From Crossaster papposus (lineage: Eukaryota; Echinodermata; Asteroidea; Velatida; Solasteridae): DNA of 64,000 bases. This document shows, in pieces, positions 54,873-63,715 of this stretch (its first letter is position 1; every line of letters begins with the position of its first letter). A program made the position numbers and the translations under genes. The DNA lies in NCBI GenBank assembly GCA_037893245.1, contig JBAIAA010000511.1:186001-250000 (forward strand), given 5' to 3'. The notes under the pieces were generated by a model that saw nothing but the letters and a program-made list of their open reading frames with translations, made no database searches and had not been told where the DNA came from.

Positions 54873-55079
54873 GCCTACCTACAATCTCTTCTTCTTCATT
54901 GGTGGCTGTGGCCAGCTAGCGCAGCCTTTAACCAGTGGCTGGACTACGCTCGCCGCCGCCGAGACCTGCGGGAGCTTGCTGAGAGAACGGACAACTTGTT
55001 CCGTCAGCTCAGACTGCACCGCGGCTTAATGACGTGGCAGAGAAGGTGTCGCGTGGAGAGGCTGGCAAGGAACCATTGG
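54873..55079 (+). CDS. W-repeat gene exon 21
   Basis: The acceptor is TCCTCTCCATCTTAG at 54872 and the donor CCATTGG|gtgagc. 207 nt, phase 0 in and out. It encodes AYLQSLLLHWWLWPASAAFN, then QWLDYARRRRDLREL and GLMTWQRRCRVERLARNHW. First repeats of the second block. Confidence 0.9.
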
Positions 55080-55136
55080 GTGAGCTCTGAGTTTCTCTGC
55101 TATGAAGAGAATAAATGTGTGGTTGGGAGGTATTAA

Positions 55137-55362
55137 CCGGTTAGCACCGGATGACGTATATAAACGCAACGTTTTCCCCAGATTCAAAACGGTTGACGCA
55201 TAAACAGGCCACGAGCAAGGCCGGAAATGTCTGTCGGCAGCGTGCAAGGCCGGAAATGCGTGGGCGTGCTTCCCAGTACTGAACACGCTTCGGATCGAGT
55301 TTCGTTAAAAATAATCCCTCGCGTCGGCTGGGGGATGTTAAAATAATCCCGGCGCAAACTGG
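55137..55362 (-). mobile_element. TTAA MITE, CCAGTTCGCGCC family (copy 11)
   Basis: TTAA at 55133-55136; the right flank is TTAC, a one-base change. The ends are CCGGTTAGCACCGG and CCGGCGCAAACTGG. Confidence 0.8.
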
Positions 55363-55617
55363 TTACACACTATGTTTAAGACTGGTTAGAGTCTGGGTGC
55401 TGATAATTACCCGAGGCCGAAAGGCAAGGGTTATTATCAGCATTCAGTATGATCAGTGAACAGTATGAACAGTGCAAGCCACAGACTATAGGCACTGTAA
55501 CTACCGCAAAATTCGTCGTACATGTAACTACATTGTGTAAGTTGCACAAAATGATAATGCATCTTTGTGAAGTTGGTATAAGTAGTTTGCAGTAACACCA
55601 TGTCATAATTCTCTTAA

Positions 55618-55851
55618 CCAGTTCGCGCCGGAGTTATTTTAACATTACCGAGCCGACGCGCGGAATTATTTTTAACAAAACTCGATCCGAAGCAGGTTCA
55701 GGCCGCCAGTACCGGGAAGCACACCCACGCATTTCCGGCCTTGCTCGCTGCTGACAGACATTTATGGCCTTGCTCGTGGCGTGTTTATGCGTCATCCGTT
55801 TTGAATCTGGGGGATACGTTGCGTTTATATTCGTCATCCGGCGCGAACTGG
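55618..55851 (+). mobile_element. TTAA MITE, CCAGTTCGCGCC family (copy 12)
   Basis: TTAA at 55614-55617 and 55852-55855, with intact ends. Confidence 0.9.
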
Positions 55852-56052
55852 TTAAGTGAGTTGTGTGGTTCTGCCTTTGAGAACCACCCAACTCACTAAC
55901 GAGAATTGCCACATGGTGTTGACCGCAAACTACCAGTACTTATCTTATTGCCTTTTCGCCATGTAAACCTCCAAATCTGAGAGCTTTAAAGAGTTGACAT
56001 GATTGGCTGCTGTTGTTTTTTAAATTAGAATATCAATTGTCTTTAATATCAG

Positions 56053-56196
56053 GAAACGAAAACCAAAGTGGTTCATCTTAAGACGTGGATCCAATACGGC
56101 CAGAACCACAGGAGACACCTGAGGCAAAAAACGGAAGCAGACGAAATGGCAGACAACAAAAGACTGGCCTCGACATTCAGCATCTGGAAGACCAAG
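56053..56196 (+). CDS. W-repeat gene exon 22
   Basis: The acceptor is TGTCTTTAATATCAG at 56052 and the donor ACCAAG|gtagag. 144 nt, phase 0 in and out. It encodes ETKTKVVHLKTWIQYGQNHR and LASTFSIWKTK, two W repeats. Confidence 0.9.
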
Positions 56197-56299
56197 GTAG
56201 AGATGACTTTGTGTTTACTAAATCAGACTTCTCTAAAAAGACTAGGGGCTAATTTGAGGTGCTAAGCACAAAAAGAAAATGCAAGAGGTTCTGCCAAAA

Positions 56300-56360
56300 C
56301 AAACTGCCTGAGGCCGGTTAAAAAAACGAACGCCGTTTTTCTTGCTTTTGTTTTATAATT
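56300..56360 (-). mobile_element. TTAA MITE fragment at the head of the satellite
   Basis: GCCGGTTAAAAAAACGAACG and TTTTTCTTGCTTTTG match the inner part of the AGGTAGGATACACC family. The satellite monomers begin immediately where the element's terminal sequence would be. Confidence 0.6.
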
Positions 56361-57375
56361 TAAGCAATTACCAATGGTGTATCCTATCTTTACATCCACC
56401 CATTCCTGATAATTTAAGCAATTACCAATGGTGTATCCTACCTTTACATCCACCCATTCCTGATAATTCAAGCAATTACCAATGGTGTATCCTACCTTTA
56501 CATCCACCCAATCCTGATAATTTAGGCAATTACCAATGGTGTATCCCACCTTTACATCCACCCATTCCTGATAATTCAAGCAATTACCAATGGTGTATCC
56601 TACCTTTACATCCACCCATTCCTGATGATTCAAGCAATTACCAATGTGTATCCTACCTTTACATCCACCCATTCCTGATAATTTAAGCAATTGCCAATGG
56701 TATATCCTACCTTTACATCCACCCATTCCTGATAATTCAAGCCATTACCAATGGTGTATCCTACCTTTACATCCACCCATTCCTGAAAATTCAAGTAATT
56801 ACCAATGCTGTATTCCACCTTTACATCCACCCATTCCTGATAATTCAAGCCATTACCAATGGTGTATCCTACCTTTACGTACCTATTCCTGATAATTCAA
56901 GCCATTACCAATAGTGTATCCTACCTTTACATCCACCCATTCCTGATAATTCAAGCAATTAGCAATGGTGTATCTTACCTTTACATCCACCCATTCCTGA
57001 TAATTTAAGCGATAACCAATGGTGTATCCTACCCTTACATCCACCCATTCCTGATAATTCAAGCAATTACCAATGGTGTATCCTACCTTTACATCCACCC
57101 ATTCCTGATAATTCAAGCAATTACCAATGGTGTATCCTACCTTTACATACACCCATTCCTGACAATTTAAGCAATTACCAATGGTGTATCCTACCTTTAC
57201 ATCCGCCCATTCCTGATAATTCAAGCAATTACCAATGGTGTATCCTACCTTTACATCCGCCCATTCCTGATAATTCAAGCAATTAGGTGTATCCTACCTT
57301 TACATACACCCATTCCTGTTAATTCAAGCAATTACCAATGGTGTATCTTACCTTTACATCCACCCATTCCTGATA

Positions 57376-57765
57376 CAGTCAAACCTGCCATTGCGGCCAC
57401 CTTGATACAGTGGCCACCTGGCTTAACTGGCCTTTGCTTGGTCCCAGTTTGATTCTTTCATAAACATACCATAACCATTTCTGCTAATGCGGCCACTGCG
57501 TAACGCGGCCAGTGGCCAACCCATAATAGCCCACAGCAAATAAAATGTGTACAATTACATTGCCGTGAAACCTGTGTACTCCGGCCGCAGAAATGAAGTG
57601 CGCCCTCTGTTGACTTTGAAATCTCTCCTGTTGTTTGGTTCCTGGACTTCATACATGTACATGTATACATGTGTGTACATGTGTACGTCTTGCTATAGTG
57701 GCCACTTGCGTATAGTGGCCACGAAAACCGGCACCGTCGATGGCCGCTATATCAAGGTTTGACTG
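57376..57765. mobile_element. Pogo/Tigger-like MITE inserted in the satellite
   Basis: The ends CAGTCAAACCTGCCATTGCG and ATATCAAGGTTTGACTG are flanked by TA (57374-57375 and 57766-57767), both from the monomer word GATAATTC. The CAGTCAAACCT end and GGCCAC-rich arms are typical of pogo-related MITEs. 390 bp. Confidence 0.85.
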
Positions 57766-57875
57766 TAATTCAAGCAATTATCAATGGTGTATCCTACCTT
57801 TACATCCACCCATTCCTGATAATTCAAGCAATTACCAATGGTGTATCCTACCTTTACATCCACCCATTCCTGATG

Positions 57876-58085
57876 GGACGTAAAGCCTTCGGATGGGACG
57901 TAAAGCCGTAGGTCCTGTGTGTGTGTGTATAATGTATATGGACACGCACGTAAAAGAGAAGGGGTTCGCCCCGGTGTTTCTGGCATTTCGTTAATCCTCC
58001 TACTGGTTTCTTCAGGCTTACGAGCTACAGTGCCTTGGGCGCTTTTGAGGAATCCTCGGTTTTTAATAATAATAGTATCCTACAT
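57876..58085 (+). mobile_element. SINE inserted in the satellite
   Basis: The sequence runs GGGACGTAAAGCC (twice), AAGGGGTTCGCCCCGGTGTT, CTTACGAGCTACAGTGCCTT and ends GGTTTTTAATAATAATAG. The 3' part matches 60790-60895, so both belong to one retroposon family. Array monomers resume after it. Confidence 0.65.
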
Positions 58086-58167
58086 GTACCTTTACATCCA
58101 CCCAATCCTGATAATTTAAGCAATTACCAATGGTGTATTCCACCTTTACTACTGGCCGACCCTACAG

Positions 58168-58370
58168 TACAAGAAGCATAAGGCAGTTCTGAGCATCGTC
58201 CACAACTGGAAGGGGTACGTCCAGCAGACAGTAGACCTAGAGGATCGCACTAAGGACCTCCGATATCAGATACAGCGAAGGACCCTGCAGGAATGCTTGA
58301 GGTCCTGGAAACTCCAGACCTGGCAGCTGCTAGAAGTCCAGGCTCACCGCAACCGAGTCATCACAACGAG
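58168..58370 (+). CDS. W-repeat gene exon 23
   Basis: The acceptor is CCGACCCTACAG at 58167, directly after the satellite, so its pyrimidine tract is poor. The donor is AACGAG|gtacat. Phase 0 in, 2 out. It encodes YKKHKAVLSIVHNWKGYVQQ, ECLRSWKLQTWQLLEVQ and NRVITT. The last six exonic bases plus GTA are the 9-bp target duplication of the element 58374-59387; the ancestral donor AACGAG|gtagga survives at 59388-59399. Confidence 0.85.
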
Positions 58371-58778
58371 GTACATCCTGAGCCACGCAGCGCTTTTACA
58401 AGCTTTCTAGTAATAGCGCTCAAATCCCTGCGGACATTCGGCAAGATCCGTGGTTATTAGCGCAAAGATTCATGCGCCCAATCAGAGCCTCCGTTACAAA
58501 CAGACCAAGGCCGTTTTTCAAACCCCTGGCTTTGGATCCGTCTTTGACTACAGCCTATTGCTAAACCGAGTCATCACAACGAGGTACATCCTGAGCCAGG
58601 CAGCGCTTTTACGAGCTTTCTAGCAATAGCGCTCAAACCCCTGCGGACATTCGGCAAGATCCGTGGTTTATTAGCGCAAAGATTCATGCGCCCAATCAGA
58701 GCCTCTGTTACAAACAGACCAAGGCCGTTTTTATCAAACCCCTGGCTTTGGATCCGTCTCCGGCTACAGCCTATTGCT
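58351..58778. repeat. 213-bp tandem duplication covering exon 23's 3' end
   Basis: 58351-58563 and 58564-58778 are near identical, each starting AACCGAGTCATCACAACGAG. The unit includes the last 20 exonic bases, the donor and the first ~190 bp of the inserted element, so the duplication is younger than the insertion. Confidence 0.9.
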
Positions 58779-59387
58779 AAACTGTATGAATGAAGCCTGA
58801 GACGAAGACAAAGCTGGGGTTCGAAAAACAGCCAAAGGCATGCGAACCAACGCCCATTTTTTATTGGTCCATTTGCTTGGACATCTGAGGTGTTCTCACA
58901 ATTGTCCATCCTCCTACGTATTGTAGAAATTAACGTACAGAACGTGAAATAAAGCTTTGCTCTTATATATTATACAGCATAAGAAACATAAAAGACTGAA
59001 AAGCTACGTAAACGCCAATAAAATTAAGTATAGCGGTAGAAATTGTCATTTTACCAGGGGTGGACGTTCATATCATGTATTGGCCAACTTGTTTAACCAG
59101 TTCGCGCCGGATGACGTGTATAAACGCAACATTTTTCCCAAATTCAAAACGGATGACGCATAAACACGCCAAGTTCAAGTTCGGAAATCTGTCAGCAGCG
59201 AGCAAGGCCCGGAAATGCGTGGGTGTGCTTCCCGGCACTATCGGCCTGAACACGCTTTGGATCGAGTTTCGTTAAAAATAATCCCGCCCCTCGGCTCGGT
59301 GAAGTTAAAATAATCCCGGCGCGAACTGGTTAATGGGTTTAAGGGGGACAATTCAAGAGCCCGTTAAACTCTGCGTGGCTCAGGATG
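58374..59387 (+). mobile_element. Element with CATCCTGAGCC ends, copy B, 9-bp TSD (MULE-like)
   Basis: The inverted ends CATCCTGAGCCACGCAG and CTGCGTGGCTCAGGATG are flanked by perfect AACGAGGTA (58365-58373 and 59388-59396). The length is 1,014 bp; subtracting the 213-bp duplication and the nested TTAA MITE (59097-59329) leaves about 565 bp, the size of copy A (22815-23393). A 9-bp TSD is characteristic of Mutator-like elements. No transposase is encoded. Confidence 0.9.
59097..59329 (-). mobile_element. TTAA MITE, CCAGTTCGCGCC family (copy 13), nested
   Basis: TTAA at 59093-59096 and 59330-59333; inserted inside the MULE-like element 58374-59387. Confidence 0.9.
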
Positions 59388-59570
59388 AACGAGGTAGGAC
59401 CAGGCTGCGAATTATTTTTTCACAAAAATCGGGAGCGAGGATGGTGTTCGATATCGCCGAAAGTTCAGCGTGTAGTTTGTTCGGTACAGCATCGTCCCAC
59501 TGTACCGCATCTAACAAGGACTCGTAAACTCATTCTAAACTTTCTCACTTATTTTAATTTGTTTCTGAAG

Positions 59571-59661
59571 ATGCCTCATTACCTGGACAAGGTGGACTAA
59601 AGATGAAGTAACCAGGAGGGAGAAGTTACAATCCTTCAAGGCCAGGAGGCTAAAACAGTTG
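59571..59661 (+). CDS. W-repeat gene exon 24
   Basis: The acceptor is TTTGTTTCTGAAG at 59570 and the donor CAGTTG|gtgaga. 91 nt; phase 2 in, 0 out. It encodes CLITWTRWTKDEVTRREKLQ then SFKARRLKQL, a W repeat. Confidence 0.8.
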
Positions 59662-59840
59662 GTGAGAATCGGATTAGAACAAGCATTGCTCTTCTAAATG
59701 ATGAGACTAGGAAAGGGCATGATGTGATTTCGCATTCAAAGCGGACACGGTCATTAGCAGGATGTGGTTTCAACAGAAGATTTCAAAAATCACATCCTCT
59801 TCCGCTATGACCCGGGTTTAAACCCCACCTGAGCCAATAT

Positions 59841-59945
59841 GTGACCTGTCACCACAAAATGAGAGTAAAGTCGGAAATATTAAAAATTGAGATACATGTA
59901 TTGGTAATTTCAAAATCTTGAGAAAGAGAGCTTTTCAATAGTACA
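59841..59945 (+). mobile_element. GTGACC-ended element, left end only
   Basis: GTGACCTGTCACCACAAAAT, then AAAGTCG and GAAAGAGAGCTTTTCAATAG; it stops abruptly. It is a truncated member of the 60026-60661 subfamily just upstream of it. Confidence 0.65.
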
Positions 59946-60025
59946 CAACACTTTTAAAACTTTTTGGCAGGGTGTCTAGCCAAAATATCCTTGAGGGTTC
60001 AGGTTAAAATACACCACAATAATAT

Positions 60026-60661
60026 GTGACCTGTCGCCACAATATGAGAGTAAAGACTGGAAATTTGAAAATTGAGATATTGGTATTTTCAAATTCTTCA
60101 GAAAGAGAGCTTTCCAATGGTACATAACACTTGGGGGTTTTGCGATAAATACTTTTTACAGCACCCAAGAAAGTCATGGGTTTCACAAAACGTGTTTGTG
60201 AGGAAACTTACTTTAAACATCTTGAACAAAACACGCAAAAGATTACAAAACAGGACAAGTAAGGTTCGGTTGAGCATAGCAACGACTATGTTCTAATCAT
60301 TATTTCTTCATGAAATTTTCAACACATACAAACTATTGTATAAACAACAACATATCAAAATTTCGGAAAACGTGGGATACTTACGAGGACCTGATTTGCA
60401 TATTTAATTACTGTGTTAATTAGACCACTAATGGACTTTAATCCAAACACTAACTACGCAAACACTGCACAAAATTGCGTAATTTAAGAGGTTTCCGATG
60501 ATCTGATCTCACCTAAAAAAATTATTATGTAGAGGAGGACTCGGTCTTTCCAAATTACTCAAAATCTCAAAATTGACCACCCTTTCATATTTTGACTTTG
60601 AATGGCCATATCTCCGAATCACATTGTGCGACTTTACTCTCATTTTGTGGTGACAGGTCAC
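60026..60661. mobile_element. GTGACC-ended element, 4-bp TSD ATAT
   Basis: ATAT at 60022-60025 and 60662-60665. The ends are GTGACCTGTCGCCACAATAT and TTTTGTGGTGACAGGTCAC. Full-length member of the subfamily at 25215 and 44425. Confidence 0.85.
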
Positions 60662-60667
60662 ATATGT

Positions 60668-60960
60668 GGATTGTTTTTTTTAGTCCCTGCCTGATTCCGT
60701 GGGTTTTCCCCAGGATCTTCTTCTGGGGTTTTACACCCACCTCTAAAACTGTACAGTACATTGTACCACCTTCTCATTGTTGTTTCTCTACGGGGTTCTT
60801 CTGACTTACGAGCTACAGTGCCTAGAGCACTTTTAAGGGGTCCTTGGTTTCATTACCAGAAAGAATTAATAATAGAAATAATAATAACGTATGGCCAGCA
60901 GCTGGATTTGAACTTCTGACCCTGATTATGAATCACAAACCCTGACCCCTAGGCCTTACA
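60668..60960 (+). mobile_element. SINE fragments
   Basis: GTGGGTTTTCCCCAGGATCT and CACCTCTAAAACTGTAC match the body of the SINE at 1421-1705 in inverse orientation, then ACTTACGAGCTACAGTGCCT and an A/T-rich tail (AATAATA). A second tRNA-like piece with GGATTTGAACTTC follows at 60900-60930. Confidence 0.65.
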
Positions 60961-61018
60961 CCCCTAGAAAAAATAAAGAAAAAAAGAAGGTAAACGGAAA
61001 TCAATGTTGATTTTGAAG

Positions 61019-61281
61019 GTTTGGTGCCACTGGCGATCCCAACGGACAAAGCTCCAGGCTGCCCGGGCTTTCCATCACCAAGCCGTTGTGACTCAACTCA
61101 GGGAGATTGTCGGAAGGTGGAGCGTGTACGTTGCCAGAAGGCGGCAACGGGACGCGGCCGCCGCGAGGTTGATCCTGGAACGAGAGGAGAGGTCGGTCCG
61201 TGAGACGTGGACGACGTGGAAACGGCAGACGCAGCAGACGGAGCGGATGAAGCAGTTGTACCTCACCAACTTGGCCAGAAA
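61019..61281 (+). CDS. W-repeat gene exon 25
   Basis: The acceptor is GTTGATTTTGAAG at 61018 and the donor GCCAGAAA|gtaagt. Phase 0 in, 2 out, 87 codons. It encodes VWCHWRSQRTKLQAARAFHH, IVGRWSVYVARRRQRD and ETWTTWKRQTQQTERM. GC-rich with strongly basic repeats. Confidence 0.9.
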
Positions 61282-61342
61282 GTAAGTGGTTCTACTACAA
61301 GTAGATCTCACTGGGGTCGTAATGGTTCACACTTTTACTTAA

Positions 61343-61848
61343 CCAGTTCGCGCCGGGATTATTTTAACATCACTGAGCCGAGGCGTGGGATTTTGTTTAA
61401 ACAAAACTCGATCCGAATCGGGTTCGGGCCGATGTTACTGAGAAGCAGGGTTGTAGTCGAGTCCCTGCAAGTCCGTTCACAAGTCCTTTCGTGAAGCCAG
61501 TCACAAGTCCCTTCATAAAGGCAGTCACAAGTAACTGGATGAACAATGACAAAGGAATACTTTTGTCAAAGCTGATTTGAATAGCTTGTGATTTGAATTG
61601 GGACTGAAGGACTTGTGATGGACTTGCAGGGACTTACAGGGACTTGCAGGGACTTGTGATGGACTCGACTACATCCCTGCTGAGAAGTACACCCACGCAT
61701 TTCCAGACTTGCTTGCTGCTTACAGACATTTCCAGCCTTGCCCGCTGCTGACAGACATTTCCGGCCTTGCTCGTGACGTGTTTATGCGCCATCTGTTTTG
61801 AATCTAGGCACAACTTTGCGTGTATATACGTCCTCCAGCGCGAACTGG
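61343..61848 (+). mobile_element. TTAA MITE, CCAGTTCGCGCC family (copy 14), split by a hAT MITE
   Basis: TTAA at 61339-61342 and 61849-61852. The body is interrupted by 61446-61679. It also has an internal duplication of the CTTGC..GCTGCT.ACAGACATTTCC segment (61703-61765). Confidence 0.9.
61446..61679 (+). mobile_element. hAT-type MITE, unexpanded copy, nested
   Basis: The ends CAGGGTTGTAGTCGAGTCC and GGACTCGACTACATCCCTG have a perfect 8-bp TSD CTGAGAAG (61438-61445 and 61680-61687). Same family as 45450-45887 but with about three 10-bp units instead of nineteen. Confidence 0.95.
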
Positions 61849-61852
61849 TTAA

Positions 61853-62177
61853 ACCCGAACACTGCCAGACGCAGCGCAGTGCATCAGGTAAAAAAAGTCT
61901 GGTGCACTTTGATGCATTCTGCTGTCAACACCAGTGCATAAACGACCATGGTCTAAGATTTTGAGAGCTAATCCCTATTAAACAATGGCAGAGATGGATT
62001 CTGCTGCGTTTTGTGACCACAGTCTCTGAAGCAGTTTGACCTTGAGATTTCTGACCTGATGGATCTCGCTGCTATCTGCAGCCAAGGGACTTTGACAAAC
62101 GATGTAATCTGATGCGTGTGGCAAGGAACTTACTTGAATTACCCCTTGGGGTTAGGATTTGGGAATTTACAGCATTT
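61853..62177. repeat. Dispersed repeat (GTCTGGTGCAC family)
   Basis: AGTCTGGTGCACTTTGATGC and GATTTCTGACCTGATGGATC match 14863-15530; no exon is seen. Confidence 0.6.
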
Positions 62178-62619
62178 GTGACCCGCTCCATCGTAATCAG
62201 GAATAAGTCTCGAAATGACCTTTTGAGATATGCACATGGTGAGAAAGGGAATTTCATAAGCTGTCTAATGATACCCATCACAAGTGTGTATCTTCTTAGG
62301 TTAACGAGTTATGGTCTGATGAAGATGACAGGTGTATACTAATTTGTCGAATCCACATTCCGAGAAAAACAGCTTTGAAATAAACAAAATTGACCGAAAT
62401 TATACGGACAGCGCACACAAATCCTCTTCTTTTTCATCTTTATTGATCGTTTTTACATACAAGACATTAATGACAATAATCTGTGATTACTACACTTTCT
62501 AAAAATACAATGTTCCGAAAAATGACTTGGTCACGATTTTCACCTATGCGTTCACTTCAACGGCCGATTGCGTAAAACGGCCCAAGCGACTTATTCCTGA
62601 TTACGATGGAGCGGGTCAC
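62178..62619. mobile_element. GTGACC-ended element, 4-bp TSD ATTT
   Basis: ATTT at 62174-62177 and 62620-62623. The ends are GTGACCCGCTCCATCGTAAT and ATTACGATGGAGCGGGTCAC, perfect inverted repeats over 20 bases. Close to 43532-43977. Confidence 0.9.
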
Positions 62620-62995
62620 ATTTGCGTTTGATGTAATTTGGGGGTTAGATTGTATTTTTAATTTTATTACACTGACTTATTTAAAGGTTTGTGTTCGTAG
62701 ATGCTGCAAAAAAACCAAGAAAATAATAATAGTCTTGTAGTTGCCTGACCCCACTTGAGATGAAACGGAGCAATTTATAAACATCGGAGAATTGTACGAT
62801 CGGGTAACCAGTCTAGCTGGCTTGTACCCGTTCATAAAAACAAAAGTATTTAAAAAAAAAATTTAAAAAAAGGCCGACTGGCTATATGTTAGATAAGCTA
62901 TCAGAAATGTCCATACAACATTTATTTAAATGTACTATTTGTACAATGTTCATTGTTTATTGCACGTAGTTTATTGTTCTTGTTTGACTTGCTAG
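62620..62995. other. Intron 25 segment without recognised features
   Basis: A/T-rich, with an A-run at 62852-62870. No gene or repeat end is seen. Confidence 0.4.
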
Positions 62996-63257
62996 ACATC
63001 TGTTTGCTTGGCATTCACACTCGACTTGCCTACGAACCCTGAACGTCACGAGCGCAGCCATCAAGAACCAACGGAACGCCAACCTGAAACGCAGCTCCAT
63101 GCAGGCGTGGCGGCGAGCGCGACGAGCAAGTCAACTGGTCCGAGAGTCGAAGGCCAGGCTGAGGAAGAAACGGCTGAGCAAAGCATTGTGGGATTGGCGG
63201 GGGTACACACAGCGATGCCGCAGCGAGAAGCACAGGCGGACGCGACTGCTGAAATGG
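62996..63257 (+). CDS. W-repeat gene exon 26 (gene continues past the window)
   Basis: The acceptor is TTTGACTTGCTAG at 62995 and the donor AAATGG|gtagga. Phase 2 in, 0 out. It encodes HLFAWHSHSTCLRTLNVTSA, SSMQAWRRARRASQ and KALWDWRGYTQRCRSEKHRR: repeats with very basic linkers. No stop is reached, so further exons must lie right of base 64000. Confidence 0.85.
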
Positions 63258-63715
63258 GTAGGAGATTCCATACTGAATTGAATAATTGATGTTCTTCTAG
63301 TTGTGCTGTTTCAGACAAGAGTACACACTTCCTTGCGGGACCCATTTAGACAGGGTGCCGTGTGTCTGGGGGATCCTTCGTGGCCCGCCTTCCACGGGAT
63401 TCTCCTGGAAAACTGCCTAGAATCAGTTTATCGTTATACTTCTATACAATGGTTCTTTCATTCTTTTAAAACGTTCTCATTCTTTTCCTGTGTGATAATT
63501 GTTCCTTCTGACTCCAAGTTTTTTATATTCTCCACAGTTCACTTGATTGTTTTTTATTACTACCTTTTGTCTTTTATTTGTACACATTACCGCCGTGAAT
63601 ATGGCCACTGATGCCGGTACGGCGTTAAACCCAAAACTCACTCACTCACTCCCTAGTGGCACAACCTTTTTGCACTGCAAAAACGTTCTCGATGTTAGTG
63701 TTTTTTAGGAGTTAA
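63258..63715. other. Intron after exon 26
   Basis: Contains a SINE-like tail (GGCGTTAAACCCAAAACTCACTCACTCACTCC ending near 63652, a common retroposon end shape) and featureless DNA. No exon is supported. Confidence 0.4.

Larger units (their letters stand above)
56346..58150. repeat. 54-bp satellite derived from a MITE terminus
   Basis: About 19 tandem monomers (56346-57373) of TGATAATTCAAGCAATTACC + AATGGTGTATCCTACCTTT + ACATCCACCCATTCC, continuing at 57766-57875 and 58085-58148 after two insertions. The monomer equals the last ~50 bp of the AGGTAGGATACACC MITE plus a short linker. Confidence 0.95.
7352..63257 (+). other. Span of one large W-repeat (SFI1-like) gene, 26 exons, open at the right
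   Basis: All 26 exons listed below lie on the + strand. Their phases are compatible throughout and together give 2,671 codons without a stop; the last exon splices out of the window. The layout is: disordered basic/Ser-rich N-terminus (exons 1-5), W repeats (exons 6-19), Ser/Pro-rich exon 20, W repeats (exons 21-26). The repeats have one Trp about every 28-38 residues in strongly basic predicted helices (patterns such as FxxWRxxxxxR), as in SFI1-type centrin-binding proteins of centrosomes and basal bodies. I do not recognise the exact orthologue, and centrin binding is inferred. The introns contain most of the mobile elements in the window. Confidence 0.75.

Noticed and set aside
56262-57278. 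Repeated open frames on both strands (EWVDVKVGYTIGNCLNYQ type)
   Set aside because: The 54-bp satellite has a length divisible by three, so frames stay open across monomers. It is a MITE-derived satellite, not a protein.
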